A DNA stretch of 7,465 nt from Parcubacteria group bacterium CG10_big_fil_rev_8_21_14_0_10_38_31 (GTDB lineage Bacteria; Patescibacteriota; Minisyncoccia; GCA-002772825): assembly GCA_002772825.1 (NCBI GenBank), contig PFDM01000009.1, forward strand, positions 3,663 through 11,127, in the 5' to 3' direction. Of the stretch, positions 1 through 5,265 are shown piece after piece (the first letter of the stretch is position 1; every line of letters begins with the position of its first letter). The position numbers and the translations under genes were made by a program. The notes under the pieces are model-generated. The model made no database searches. It was not told the DNA's origin and saw only the letters and a list, made by a program, of their open reading frames with translations.

Positions 1-274
1 TTTTACCGGATCCTTTTTCTACGCCAGCCGCCTTCCTTAATAAGTCTGAAGCCGGAGGCGTCTTCATCTTAAAATCAAAACTTCTATCATCATACACATA
101 TATCTCCACGGGAATGATATCACCCATCTTCTCCTGACTCGCGTCATTAAACCTTTTTACGAAATCACCAATATTCACACCGTGCTGACCCAAAGCAGGA
201 CCAACAGGTGGCGCAGGATTAGCCTTCCCGGCTGGGATTTGAAGTTTTATGATTGATTTAATTTTTTTTGCCAT
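1..274 (-). CDS. rplK: 50S ribosomal protein L11, N-terminal part (cut by window edge)
   Basis: The first 91 residues of L11 are present; the rest lies beyond the left edge. L11 binds the GTPase-associated centre of 23S rRNA and helps elongation factors and RelA act on the ribosome. Translating the minus strand from the ATG at 274-272 gives [20 protein letters not shown] followed by [18 protein letters not shown]. This is the hallmark proline-rich L11 N-terminal domain, including the PPVGPALG loop that thiopeptide antibiotics contact. It continues through the [12 protein letters not shown] strand and the TPPAS linker into the RNA-binding C-terminal domain. The start follows the nusG stop by 16 bases. 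No Shine-Dalgarno site is visible; the leader is AT-rich with an AATAAT element. It is probably cotranscribed with secE and nusG, in the conserved bacterial order secE-nusG-rplK. Confidence 0.97.
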   Translation of the reverse strand, partial: MAKKIKSIIKLQIPAGKANPAPPVGPALGQHGVNIGDFVKRFNDASQEKMGDIIPVEIYVYDDRSFDFKMKTPPASDLLRKAAGVEKGSGK

Positions 275-290
275 GATTGTATTATTCTAC

Positions 291-836
291 TTAAAGTTTC
301 CTAATTTGCAAGAAATCCAACTCCACAGGTGTCTCCCTCCCAAAGATAGAAACAAAAACCTTTACCTTGCCACGAGAGTCATCTACCTCTGCTACTTTGC
401 CTTCAAAGTCTTTAAACGGACCATCATTTATCTGGACGGTCTCGCCTATTACAACATCTATCTTATGTTTGGCATTTCCACCATCCATCTTCTTAAACAA
501 AGACTCTATTTCACTCGTATTAAGAGGAGTAGGAGTAGTGCCCGCGCCCACGAACCCTGTAACTCGGGGAGTATTTCTCACCACATACCATGAATTGTCT
601 GTCACTATCATCTCCACAAGCACATACCCCGGGTAAACCTTCTCTTCTATAACTTTTCTTTTGCCACCCTTTATCTTTATTTTTTTCTCTGTAGGGACAA
701 CAACATCAAAAATCTTATCCTCCATACCGAGGGATTCAATCCTCTGCTTTAGGTTACGCGCCACAGCATCTTCATATCCGGCATAAGTATGGATAGCATA
801 CCAACTTCTTCCTGTTTGTAATTCCTGTTTTGCCAT
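291..836 (-). CDS. nusG: transcription termination/antitermination factor NusG
   Basis: NusG binds the RNA polymerase clamp, raises processivity, and links polymerase to Rho or to ribosomal protein S10. The 181-residue product has the normal length and both domains. The NGN domain runs from about residue 11 to 117; it starts with SWYAIHTYAGYE and holds the signature KVYPGYVLVEM at 66-76 and VRNTPRVTGFVG at 86-97. The KOW domain runs from about 129 to 181 and contains GETVQINDGPFKDFEGKV and ends DFLQIRKL. The start at 836 lies two bases past the secE stop, so the two genes are almost certainly translated from one mRNA. There is no Shine-Dalgarno site before the ATG, which suggests translational coupling to secE. 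The antisense open frames across this gene are shadows. Confidence 0.98.
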   Translation of the reverse strand: MAKQELQTGRSWYAIHTYAGYEDAVARNLKQRIESLGMEDKIFDVVVPTEKKIKIKGGKRKVIEEKVYPGYVLVEMIVTDNSWYVVRNTPRVTGFVGAGTTPTPLNTSEIESLFKKMDGGNAKHKIDVVIGETVQINDGPFKDFEGKVAEVDDSRGKVKVFVSIFGRETPVELDFLQIRKL

Positions 837-838
837 AT

Positions 839-1018
839 TTAAATGATAAATTTATCTAGAATGTAACTAAAGATGAAATCGAAAAAACCAAGATACAGCG
901 CGACAAAAATAGATACTACTATAACAATAAAGGTAAAACGAACAGTGTCCTTCCTGGAAGGCCATTTAACATACTTTAATTCTCCCTTTGTATCTCTTAG
1001 ATAATCTGTTAATTTCAT
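839..1018 (-). CDS. secE: preprotein translocase subunit SecE
   Basis: This 59-residue protein is the small essential SecE subunit that clamps SecY in the plasma-membrane SecYEG channel. It begins MKLTDYLRDTKGELKYVKWP, with the conserved amphipathic helix and the hallmark (K/R)-WPSR turn at residues 18-22. A single membrane helix follows at about residues 28-49, rich in I, V and F. The size matches the short, single-span SecE of most bacteria, unlike the three-span E. coli form. The ATG at 1018-1016 is preceded by AGG followed by five T, a weak Shine-Dalgarno site at workable spacing. It is the first gene of the secE-nusG-rplK cluster, downstream of a clear promoter. The gene is short enough to be missed by length filters. 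Confidence 0.96.
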   Translation of the reverse strand: MKLTDYLRDTKGELKYVKWPSRKDTVRFTFIVIVVSIFVALYLGFFDFIFSYILDKFII

Positions 1019-1058
1019 AAAAACCTAATTTAAAACGCCCTCTCAGGCGCTACTAGCC

Positions 1059-1086
1059 ATAATACTCTTCTATAATATTATGTCAA
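1059..1086 (-). promoter_or_regulatory. sigma70-type promoter of secE-nusG-rplK
   Basis: On the minus strand a perfect consensus -35 TTGACA (1086-1081) is followed after 16 bases by -10 TATTAT (1064-1059). Transcription would start near 1052 and give a leader of about 34 bases before the secE ATG. The leader contains a small hairpin (CGCC/GGCG, 1036-1049) followed by four T. That is a weak terminator-like shape and could be an attenuator, but the stem is only four pairs. The assignment rests on sequence match and position alone. Confidence 0.75.
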
Positions 1087-1163
1087 CTATGTTCCCTAGC
1101 TTGAACACTATCGTGTCTCTAAGTTCAAAAAATAATTACAACCATCAAAAACCTATTAGATTA

Positions 1164-1283
1164 GACCTAAACCACAAAGGACGGCCCTTTGTAGTTTAGG
1201 TCAGACCTTGAGCACTGGGTGCCCAAGTGGTGGGCAACGGCTAAATTGTACCTTAGCCGTTGAAATATGAAGCCGTGCTTCAT
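1164..1283. repeat. array of four consecutive intergenic hairpins
   Basis: Four inverted repeats lie almost end to end between the ftsB-like stop and the secE promoter. (a) 1164-1202: 17-base arms and a 5-base loop; on the plus strand there is one C/A mismatch, but in minus-strand RNA it becomes a G-U pair, so the whole stem pairs. (b) 1220-1236: TGCCCA/TGGGCA, 5-base loop. (c) 1235-1262: CAACGGCTAA/TTAGCCGTTG, ten perfect pairs, 8-base loop. (d) 1267-1283: ATGAAGC/GCTTCAT, 3-base loop, touching the stop codon. The G-U wobble suggests the functional RNA is the minus-strand transcript, that is the 3' untranslated region of the division gene. No run of T follows directly after the large stem; the nearest T5 is about 12 bases on. 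It is therefore not a textbook intrinsic terminator, though it may still end transcription or protect RNA. I could not fit a tRNA or a known RNA family. Confidence 0.7.
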
Positions 1284-1658
1284 TTACCGACCAAAAATCC
1301 GCCAGAACCAATTTGGGCTTTTTTCCTGACTGGACTCTCCTTTTCCATCCTTATCATCGTCAACGATAATAAGCACTCTCTCACCAGGCTTAGCTATCTG
1401 AAATTTATCCCTAAGTTCCTCTTCCGCACCAGCATTAGTGTTAAGACGATCTATCTCCGACTCAAAATAATCCTTCTTTTTTCTTAACTCATTCAACTCA
1501 CTTTCAACTTCATTATTCTTTCCGGTAGCTTTTCTATTCTTACCATAAACTCCGATAATAGAAAAAATAAAAAATAAAAAAACGATTAACAATAAAAAAA
1601 TAGCCAACTTGGAATACATTAGACTGCGAAACATTTTCCTTTGTTGAAATTCTCTCAT
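1284..1658 (-). CDS. FtsB/DivIC-like septum formation initiator protein
   Basis: This is a 124-residue bitopic membrane protein of the FtsB/DivIC (septum formation initiator) family. Members join FtsL and FtsQ at the division site and help activate septal peptidoglycan synthesis. The order is a short basic N-terminus, one membrane span at about residues 16-36, and a charged coiled coil from about 42 to 74. The family signature follows: GAEEELRDKFQIAKPGERVL, with the AR-K/PGE pattern, and then an acidic linker and an aromatic-basic tail (WFWRIFGR). An in-frame ATG at 1691 would add 11 residues, but I prefer 1658. The upstream ATG would overlap the divergent small gene at 1681 and lie upstream of the strongest -10 box, and the MREFQQRK start is typical. 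With this start the mRNA would be nearly leaderless. Family membership is confident; FtsB versus DivIC versus FtsL cannot be separated by eye. Confidence 0.85.
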   Translation of the reverse strand: MREFQQRKMFRSLMYSKLAIFLLLIVFLFFIFSIIGVYGKNRKATGKNNEVESELNELRKKKDYFESEIDRLNTNAGAEEELRDKFQIAKPGERVLIIVDDDKDGKGESSQEKSPNWFWRIFGR

Positions 1659-1672
1659 AATTATTATATTAT
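1644..1672 (+). promoter_or_regulatory. divergent promoter of the small membrane-protein gene (near-leaderless)
   Basis: On the plus strand, -35 TTGAAA (1644-1649) is followed after exactly 17 bases by -10 TATTAT (1667-1672). The predicted start of transcription is near 1679, two bases before the ATG at 1681. The two opposing -10 boxes share bases 1668-1672, so binding of polymerase in one direction should exclude the other. The -35 lies inside the first codons of the opposite gene. Confidence 0.6.
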
Positions 1673-1698
1673 AGCAGACAATGAGAACCAATAAACAA
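1668..1698 (-). promoter_or_regulatory. promoter of the FtsB-like gene (near-leaderless)
   Basis: A perfect -10 TATAAT lies at 1673-1668 on the minus strand, with a plausible -35 TTGTTT at 1698-1693 (19-base spacer, longer than ideal). Initiation about seven bases past the -10 would fall near 1661, only two or three bases before the ATG at 1658. There is no room for a Shine-Dalgarno site, so the message would be leaderless. The -10 overlaps that of the divergent promoter on the other strand. Confidence 0.6.
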
Positions 1699-1785
1699 AA
1701 AAAGAGAAGTCAGCTTATATGGATAAGCATATCCCTCTTGGCAGTGATAGGTATGGTCTTATTTACCATAGCCCCCCTCTTCTAA
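1681..1785 (+). CDS. 34-residue single-span membrane protein, hypothetical
   Basis: An ATG-to-TAA frame encodes MRTNKQKKRSQLIWISISLL followed by AVIGMVLFTIAPLF. The first ten residues are strongly basic (R2, K5, K7, K8, R9) and residues 12-32 form one hydrophobic helix. By the positive-inside rule the N-terminus should be cytoplasmic with almost no outer tail. Three things support a real gene: a well-spaced promoter ending two bases upstream, a clean protein-like composition in an otherwise empty gap, and a double stop (TAA TAG). I do not recognise a named family and give no function. Its position, head to head with a division gene, is suggestive only. It is too short for usual gene finders and converges on lepA, 68 bases away. 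Confidence 0.68.
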   Translation: MRTNKQKKRSQLIWISISLLAVIGMVLFTIAPLF

Positions 1786-1853
1786 TAGTTCTATAACAGT
1801 TAAAACCACCCGCATGGGAGCAAGGCACCCAAATTGGTGATTTTGGAGCTCTT

Positions 1854-3641
1854 CTAACTCTTCATCATCTTCAAGAAAACTTCTTGGGGGATATTCACTT
1901 TTGCAAAAGCTTCTCGCTTTTTCTTACCCTTCTTCTGCTTTTCCCATAGCTTCTTTTTTCTTGAAATATCACCTCCATAAAGATACCCTGTAACATCTTT
2001 CTTCATGGCAGATATAGTCCTAGACGATATGATGCGCCCCAACGCCTTGGCTTGGATCTTTATGACAAAAAGTTGTCTAGGTAGAATCTTATAAAGCTTT
2101 TCAACCGCTTCTTCTGATTCTATGTTTACCCTTCTCCTTGAGATAATCTTAGTGAAAGCAACGACTGGCTCTTCGGCCACAAGAATATCAAGTTTCACCA
2201 CATCAGCCTCCCTCATATCGCTTATCTTGTAAGAGATTGAAGCGTATCCCGATGATACACTCTTAAGCTTATCAAAAAAACCTCTCATCAATTCACGGAG
2301 AGGCATCTCCCCGCCCATTGAGATTCTCTCCTTTCCAAATTGTTTTGTATCGGTAACTTCAGCTTCGTGATCATAGCAAAGTTTCATAATATCTCCCACC
2401 CTTTCCGAAGTGGTGATAATCTCAAAGTTAACCCACGGTTCAAAAATCTTCTTGATTAAATGCGGTTCCGGAAAAAGTATCGGAGAACGGACAATTTCCC
2501 TATTGCCGGATAAAAGTTCCACCTCATAAGAGATAGTGGGAGAAGCTGTTATAAGCTCCAAAGAAAATTCTCTCTTTAAGCGCTCAAGTATTATCTCTAA
2601 GTGAAGCATCCCTAAAAAGCCACAACGGAAACCACGACCAAGCGCTCCCTGTGTCTCTTCCTCAAACTCAAGTGATGAGTCCGAAAGACTTAACTTCATA
2701 AGGGCTTGTTTTAAATCGTCAAAATCATCTTTCCCTTCAGGGTAAATACTCGCCCAGACCACCGGACTTGGCTTGAAATACCCTAAGAGCGATGGGAGCG
2801 GTTTTTTAAAAGAAGTAACAGTATCACCGACAACAGCGACATTGGGCTTTTTGATATTTGTAACTATATATCCAGTCTCACCTTCGTTTAATACGGAGAT
2901 TTCTTTCCTTCCAGGAGTAAAAATACCAACCTCACCGGCGGTAAATTTTTCTTTACCGGCGACAAGCACAAGCTCATCACCCTTCTTAAATGAACCATCA
3001 ATTACTCTAGCATACACAATGACCCCCTGATGATTAGAATACTCAAAATCAAACACTAACGCTCGAGACCCTGACTTGTCGCTGGAAACAGGCGCCGGGA
3101 TACGCTTGATTATCTCAGCGATAAGCTCATCCACTCCTTCTCCGGTCTTTGCCGATACCTTAAGCACGTCTTTCTCATCACAGCCCAAGAGGTCCACCAC
3201 CTCTTTTAAGACAGCGTCCACTCTTGCGGCCGGCATATCTATTTTGTTTAAAACAGGGATTATTACGAGTCCGCTATTTTGTGCCATCTCAAGAGTGGAG
3301 AAAGTCTGTGCCTGGACACCCTGAGTGGCATCAACAAGGAGAATCGTCCCCTCCACCGCTTTAAGAGCTCTTGATACCTCATAAGAGAAGTCTATGTGCC
3401 CGGGGGTGTCTATAAGATTAAGTTCATAATCTTGCCCGTTAAGATTATAGGCCATTCTCACTGGTTGCATCTTTATAGTGATGCCACGCTCACGCTCAAG
3501 CTCCATTACATCAAGCACCTGCGCCCTCATCTTCCTCTTTTCAACGGCATGAGTCTTGTCTATCAGACGATCGGCAAGGGTTGATTTGCCATGATCAATA
3601 TGAGCGATGATACTGAAATTTCTTATATTTTTAGTCTCCAT
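1854..3641 (-). CDS. lepA: elongation factor 4 (LepA), ribosome-associated GTPase
   Basis: LepA is a translational GTPase that acts on stalled or initiating ribosomes and has been linked to back-translocation and 30S assembly. The 595-residue length is normal and all five G motifs are visible: G1 AHIDHGKS (13-20), G2 RGIT (52-55), G3 DTPGH (78-82), G4 NKID (132-135) and G5 SAK (163-165). The EF-G-like domains follow, with GALGRGFRCGFLGMLHLEI in the middle. The LepA-specific C-terminal domain includes GYLYGGDISRKKKLWEKQKK and ends NIPQEVFLKMMKS. EF-G domain IV is absent, as expected, which separates LepA from EF-G and BipA. The ATG at 3641 is preceded by AGGATAGAG, a weak and distant Shine-Dalgarno candidate. 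I found no convincing promoter. The gene is flanked upstream by a strong terminator, so it is probably transcribed alone. Confidence 0.98.
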   Translation of the reverse strand: METKNIRNFSIIAHIDHGKSTLADRLIDKTHAVEKRKMRAQVLDVMELERERGITIKMQPVRMAYNLNGQDYELNLIDTPGHIDFSYEVSRALKAVEGTILLVDATQGVQAQTFSTLEMAQNSGLVIIPVLNKIDMPAARVDAVLKEVVDLLGCDEKDVLKVSAKTGEGVDELIAEIIKRIPAPVSSDKSGSRALVFDFEYSNHQGVIVYARVIDGSFKKGDELVLVAGKEKFTAGEVGIFTPGRKEISVLNEGETGYIVTNIKKPNVAVVGDTVTSFKKPLPSLLGYFKPSPVVWASIYPEGKDDFDDLKQALMKLSLSDSSLEFEEETQGALGRGFRCGFLGMLHLEIILERLKREFSLELITASPTISYEVELLSGNREIVRSPILFPEPHLIKKIFEPWVNFEIITTSERVGDIMKLCYDHEAEVTDTKQFGKERISMGGEMPLRELMRGFFDKLKSVSSGYASISYKISDMREADVVKLDILVAEEPVVAFTKIISRRRVNIESEEAVEKLYKILPRQLFVIKIQAKALGRIISSRTISAMKKDVTGYLYGGDISRKKKLWEKQKKGKKKREAFAKVNIPQEVFLKMMKS

Positions 3642-3683
3642 TTACTCTATCCTACATTAAAAACAGCTTAATTTCCAGATAAT

Positions 3684-3716
3684 AAAAATCCCCCAGGTTT
3701 GATCTGGGGGATTTTT
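3684..3716. terminator. bidirectional-looking intrinsic terminator after sod
   Basis: A perfect 13-pair stem, AAAAATCCCCCAG (3684-3696) against CTGGGGGATTTTT (3704-3716), closes a 7-base loop. The core is GC-rich, and in minus-strand RNA it ends in five T directly after the stem. It begins at the last base before the superoxide dismutase stop, so it should end the ferritin-ahpC-sod transcript and insulate lepA. It reads equally well on the plus strand, although no plus-strand gene lies there. Confidence 0.9.
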
Positions 3717-4298
3717 TTACTTTAACCTTTCTTCAACAACACTCCAATCAATCGCCTTCATAAAACTTACAATATAATCCGCACGCTTTAGACCATAGTC
3801 TGTAAGGAAAGCATGTTCAAAAACATCCATCACCAAAAGAGGCACTGCTCCGGACAAATGCCCTGTATCGTGTTCGTTTATCCATACATTAAATAATCTC
3901 TCACTTTCTTTATCAGAATACAAGACAACCCAGCCAATTCCCCTCATCGCCCCTATCGAGCGAAAATCTTTCTCCCACATATCATAAGACCCCCACTCTT
4001 CTTCAATTCTTTTATAGAGTTCTGAATCCTTACTCACCTCCTTTTCCCCTTTTGAAATATTACCGAAGTAAAGTTCGTGGAGTCTCATACCGTTAAACTC
4101 CCAACCAAATCTTCTGTTTAGTTCCGCAAATTCCGGCGCACCAAACTTATCCTCCTTTTCCATTGCGGAAAGAAGGTCATTAAGTTTATTAAAATTGGTA
4201 ACATATCCTTCATAAAGGGTAAAATGATTCTTCAAAAGATTGTCACTGAAACCATCCGTGCCTAAAATATGATCAAATTTTTTTGCTTCGTATTTCAT
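3717..4298 (-). CDS. superoxide dismutase, Fe/Mn family (divergent subtype)
   Basis: This cytoplasmic enzyme (no signal peptide) dismutates superoxide to oxygen and hydrogen peroxide. The 193 residues carry a full set of metal ligands: H25, H74 (in NGMRLHELYFGN), D158 and H162 (in LLVMDVFEHAF). The C-terminal GLKRADYIVSFMKAIDW is typical of the fold. Several positions differ from E. coli SodA/SodB. The ligand motif has Phe160 where Trp is usual (DVFEH, not DVWEH). The first His-to-Tyr spacing is one residue short. H143 in NEHDTGH sits about where the C-terminal metal-water Gln would be. I believe these are traits of a known divergent SOD subclass rather than damage. Iron or manganese preference cannot be read reliably, so no sodA/sodB symbol is given. 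The gene starts 16 bases after ahpC, without a Shine-Dalgarno site, and is last in its operon. Confidence 0.93.
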   Translation of the reverse strand: MKYEAKKFDHILGTDGFSDNLLKNHFTLYEGYVTNFNKLNDLLSAMEKEDKFGAPEFAELNRRFGWEFNGMRLHELYFGNISKGEKEVSKDSELYKRIEEEWGSYDMWEKDFRSIGAMRGIGWVVLYSDKESERLFNVWINEHDTGHLSGAVPLLVMDVFEHAFLTDYGLKRADYIVSFMKAIDWSVVEERLK

Positions 4299-4314
4299 AA
4301 TTATTATTTAATTT

Positions 4315-4881
4315 CTAAATCTTCCCCACTAAATCCATTCCTGGCTTTAGAGTATCTTTACCTGGTTCCCAACTTGCCGGACAAACATTCCCTGAGTGTT
4401 CTGCCACAAACTTTGTCGCCTGAAGCTTACGTAAAAGTTCTTTAGCGCTTCTTCCCACACTATTGTCATGTATTTCATAAGCCTTCACCACTCCTTCAGG
4501 GTTGATCAAGAAACTTCCTCTTAAAGCCAAACCCTCCTCTTCAATATAAACACCGAACTCTCTGGAAAGGTTGCCTGTAGGATCAGCCGCCATAGGGTAT
4601 TTAATCTTCTTTATCGCCGGAGATGTATCGTGCCAAGCCTTATGAACGAAAACCGTATCTGTGCTCACAGATATAATCTCTGCCCCCTCTTTCTTGAATT
4701 CTTCGTAACTATTAGCGAGCTCTTCAAGCTCTGTGGGACACACGAAAGTAAAGTCCGCCGGATAAAAGACCAAAGCCACCCATTTACCTTTATAGTCTGA
4801 TAATTTTATCTTCTTTGTATCTTCGTCCTGATATACTTCAAACTCCATGTCAGTCGCTTTTTTATTTATTAGATTTTCCAT
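4315..4881 (-). CDS. ahpC: AhpC-type 2-Cys peroxiredoxin
   Basis: This thiol peroxidase reduces hydrogen peroxide and organic hydroperoxides in the cytoplasm. The 188 residues match the AhpC/Prx1 subfamily in length. The active-site motif PADFTFVCPTEL places P41, T45 and the peroxidatic cysteine C48 in the standard P-x3-T-x2-C arrangement; R121 is the likely active-site arginine. The resolving cysteine C167 lies in GNVCPASW. The tail ends DLVGKI, like E. coli AhpC, and is the C-terminal segment that unfolds to form the disulfide with a neighbouring subunit. No ahpF or thioredoxin reductase is in view, so the electron donor is unknown. It is the middle gene of a three-gene antioxidant set, 46 bases after the ferritin-like gene and 16 before sod. 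The leader is AT-rich with no Shine-Dalgarno site. Confidence 0.96.
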   Translation of the reverse strand: MENLINKKATDMEFEVYQDEDTKKIKLSDYKGKWVALVFYPADFTFVCPTELEELANSYEEFKKEGAEIISVSTDTVFVHKAWHDTSPAIKKIKYPMAADPTGNLSREFGVYIEEEGLALRGSFLINPEGVVKAYEIHDNSVGRSAKELLRKLQATKFVAEHSGNVCPASWEPGKDTLKPGMDLVGKI

Positions 4882-4927
4882 AATTTTATTAGTTAATATT
4901 TACAAAATAAATGGTCGATAATTCTGT

Positions 4928-5209
4928 TTATTTTAATTCCTTTTCAACTTCCTTTCTTCCAGCTTCAAGTTCCTCTACCTGCTCAGCGTCCCTGGCTAAG
5001 AGTAATGCTTGGAATTCACCCACGTGCGTTTTCTCCTCTTTTGCTATATCAAGTAACACTTTCTTAATATCCTCACTTTGGGCATTAGCGGCAAGTTGCT
5101 CATACAGACTCACAGCATCAAGCTCGGCGATAATCCCCACGCGAAGAATCTCTTTATCTATATCCTCTTTCCTAACCCCCTCTAAACTTATAGGTATATT
5201 TGATAGCAT
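4928..5209 (-). CDS. encapsulin-type ferritin-like protein (EncFtn family), stand-alone
   Basis: This 93-residue two-helix ferritin-like protein resembles the encapsulated ferritins that oxidise Fe(II) inside encapsulin shells, and the ferritin-like domain fused to the N-terminus of the Pyrococcus furiosus shell protein. Helix 1 contains IIAELDAVSLYEQLA (about 26-40) and helix 2 contains LLDIAKEEKTHVGEFQALLL (about 52-71). The expected metal ligands are E29, Y36, E59 and H62. Their spacing (7, 30 and 3 residues) matches E32, Y39, E62 and H65 as I recall them for the Rhodospirillum rubrum protein. Such half-ferritins must dimerise to make a complete iron site. The frame stops cleanly at EVEKELK, with no shell domain and no LTVGSLRR-like targeting tail. 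It leads the operon with ahpC and sod. The ATG at 5209 has AAGGA 14 bases upstream, which is too far for a good ribosome site. A generic rubrerythrin-like role is the alternative. Confidence 0.87.
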   Translation of the reverse strand: MLSNIPISLEGVRKEDIDKEILRVGIIAELDAVSLYEQLAANAQSEDIKKVLLDIAKEEKTHVGEFQALLLARDAEQVEELEAGRKEVEKELK

Positions 5210-5265
5210 ATTTTATTAATTAATCCTTATAAATATATCTTCATTGTCTTACTTTTTGATATTTT

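Noticed and set aside
249..636. Plus-strand open frames at 249-593 and 367-636
   Set aside because: They lie antisense to nusG, whose protein match is unambiguous, and their translations have no recognisable features.
1164..1202. Classical intrinsic terminator for the FtsB-like gene
   Set aside because: The stem is strong, but no T-tract directly follows it on either strand; T5 comes only about 12 bases later, so it is listed as a hairpin array instead.
1087..1283. A tRNA (for example tRNA-Trp, common upstream of secE)
   Set aside because: Stem (c) has a 10-pair stem and an 8-base loop, and no acceptor, D or T arm of correct size can be placed around it on either strand.
1260..1487. Plus-strand open frame of 75 residues
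   Set aside because: Antisense to the FtsB-like gene and starts inside the hairpin array; no start signal.
1659..1691. N-terminal extension of the FtsB-like protein from the ATG at 1691
   Set aside because: It would overlap the divergent small gene and begin upstream of the best -10 box; the MREFQQRK start fits better.
2773..3584. Plus-strand open frames at 2773-3030, 3076-3324 and 3396-3584
   Set aside because: All are antisense shadows within lepA; low-complexity Ser/Thr-rich products typical of reverse-frame artefacts.
4911..5219. Plus-strand open frame of 102 residues
   Set aside because: Exact antisense of the ferritin-like gene; Ser-rich shadow translation, while the minus-strand frame has conserved metal ligands.
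5210..5265. Promoter for the ferritin-ahpC-sod operon
   Set aside because: A TATATT (5237-5232, minus strand) could be a -10, but no acceptable -35 lies 16-18 bases upstream, so it is not annotated.
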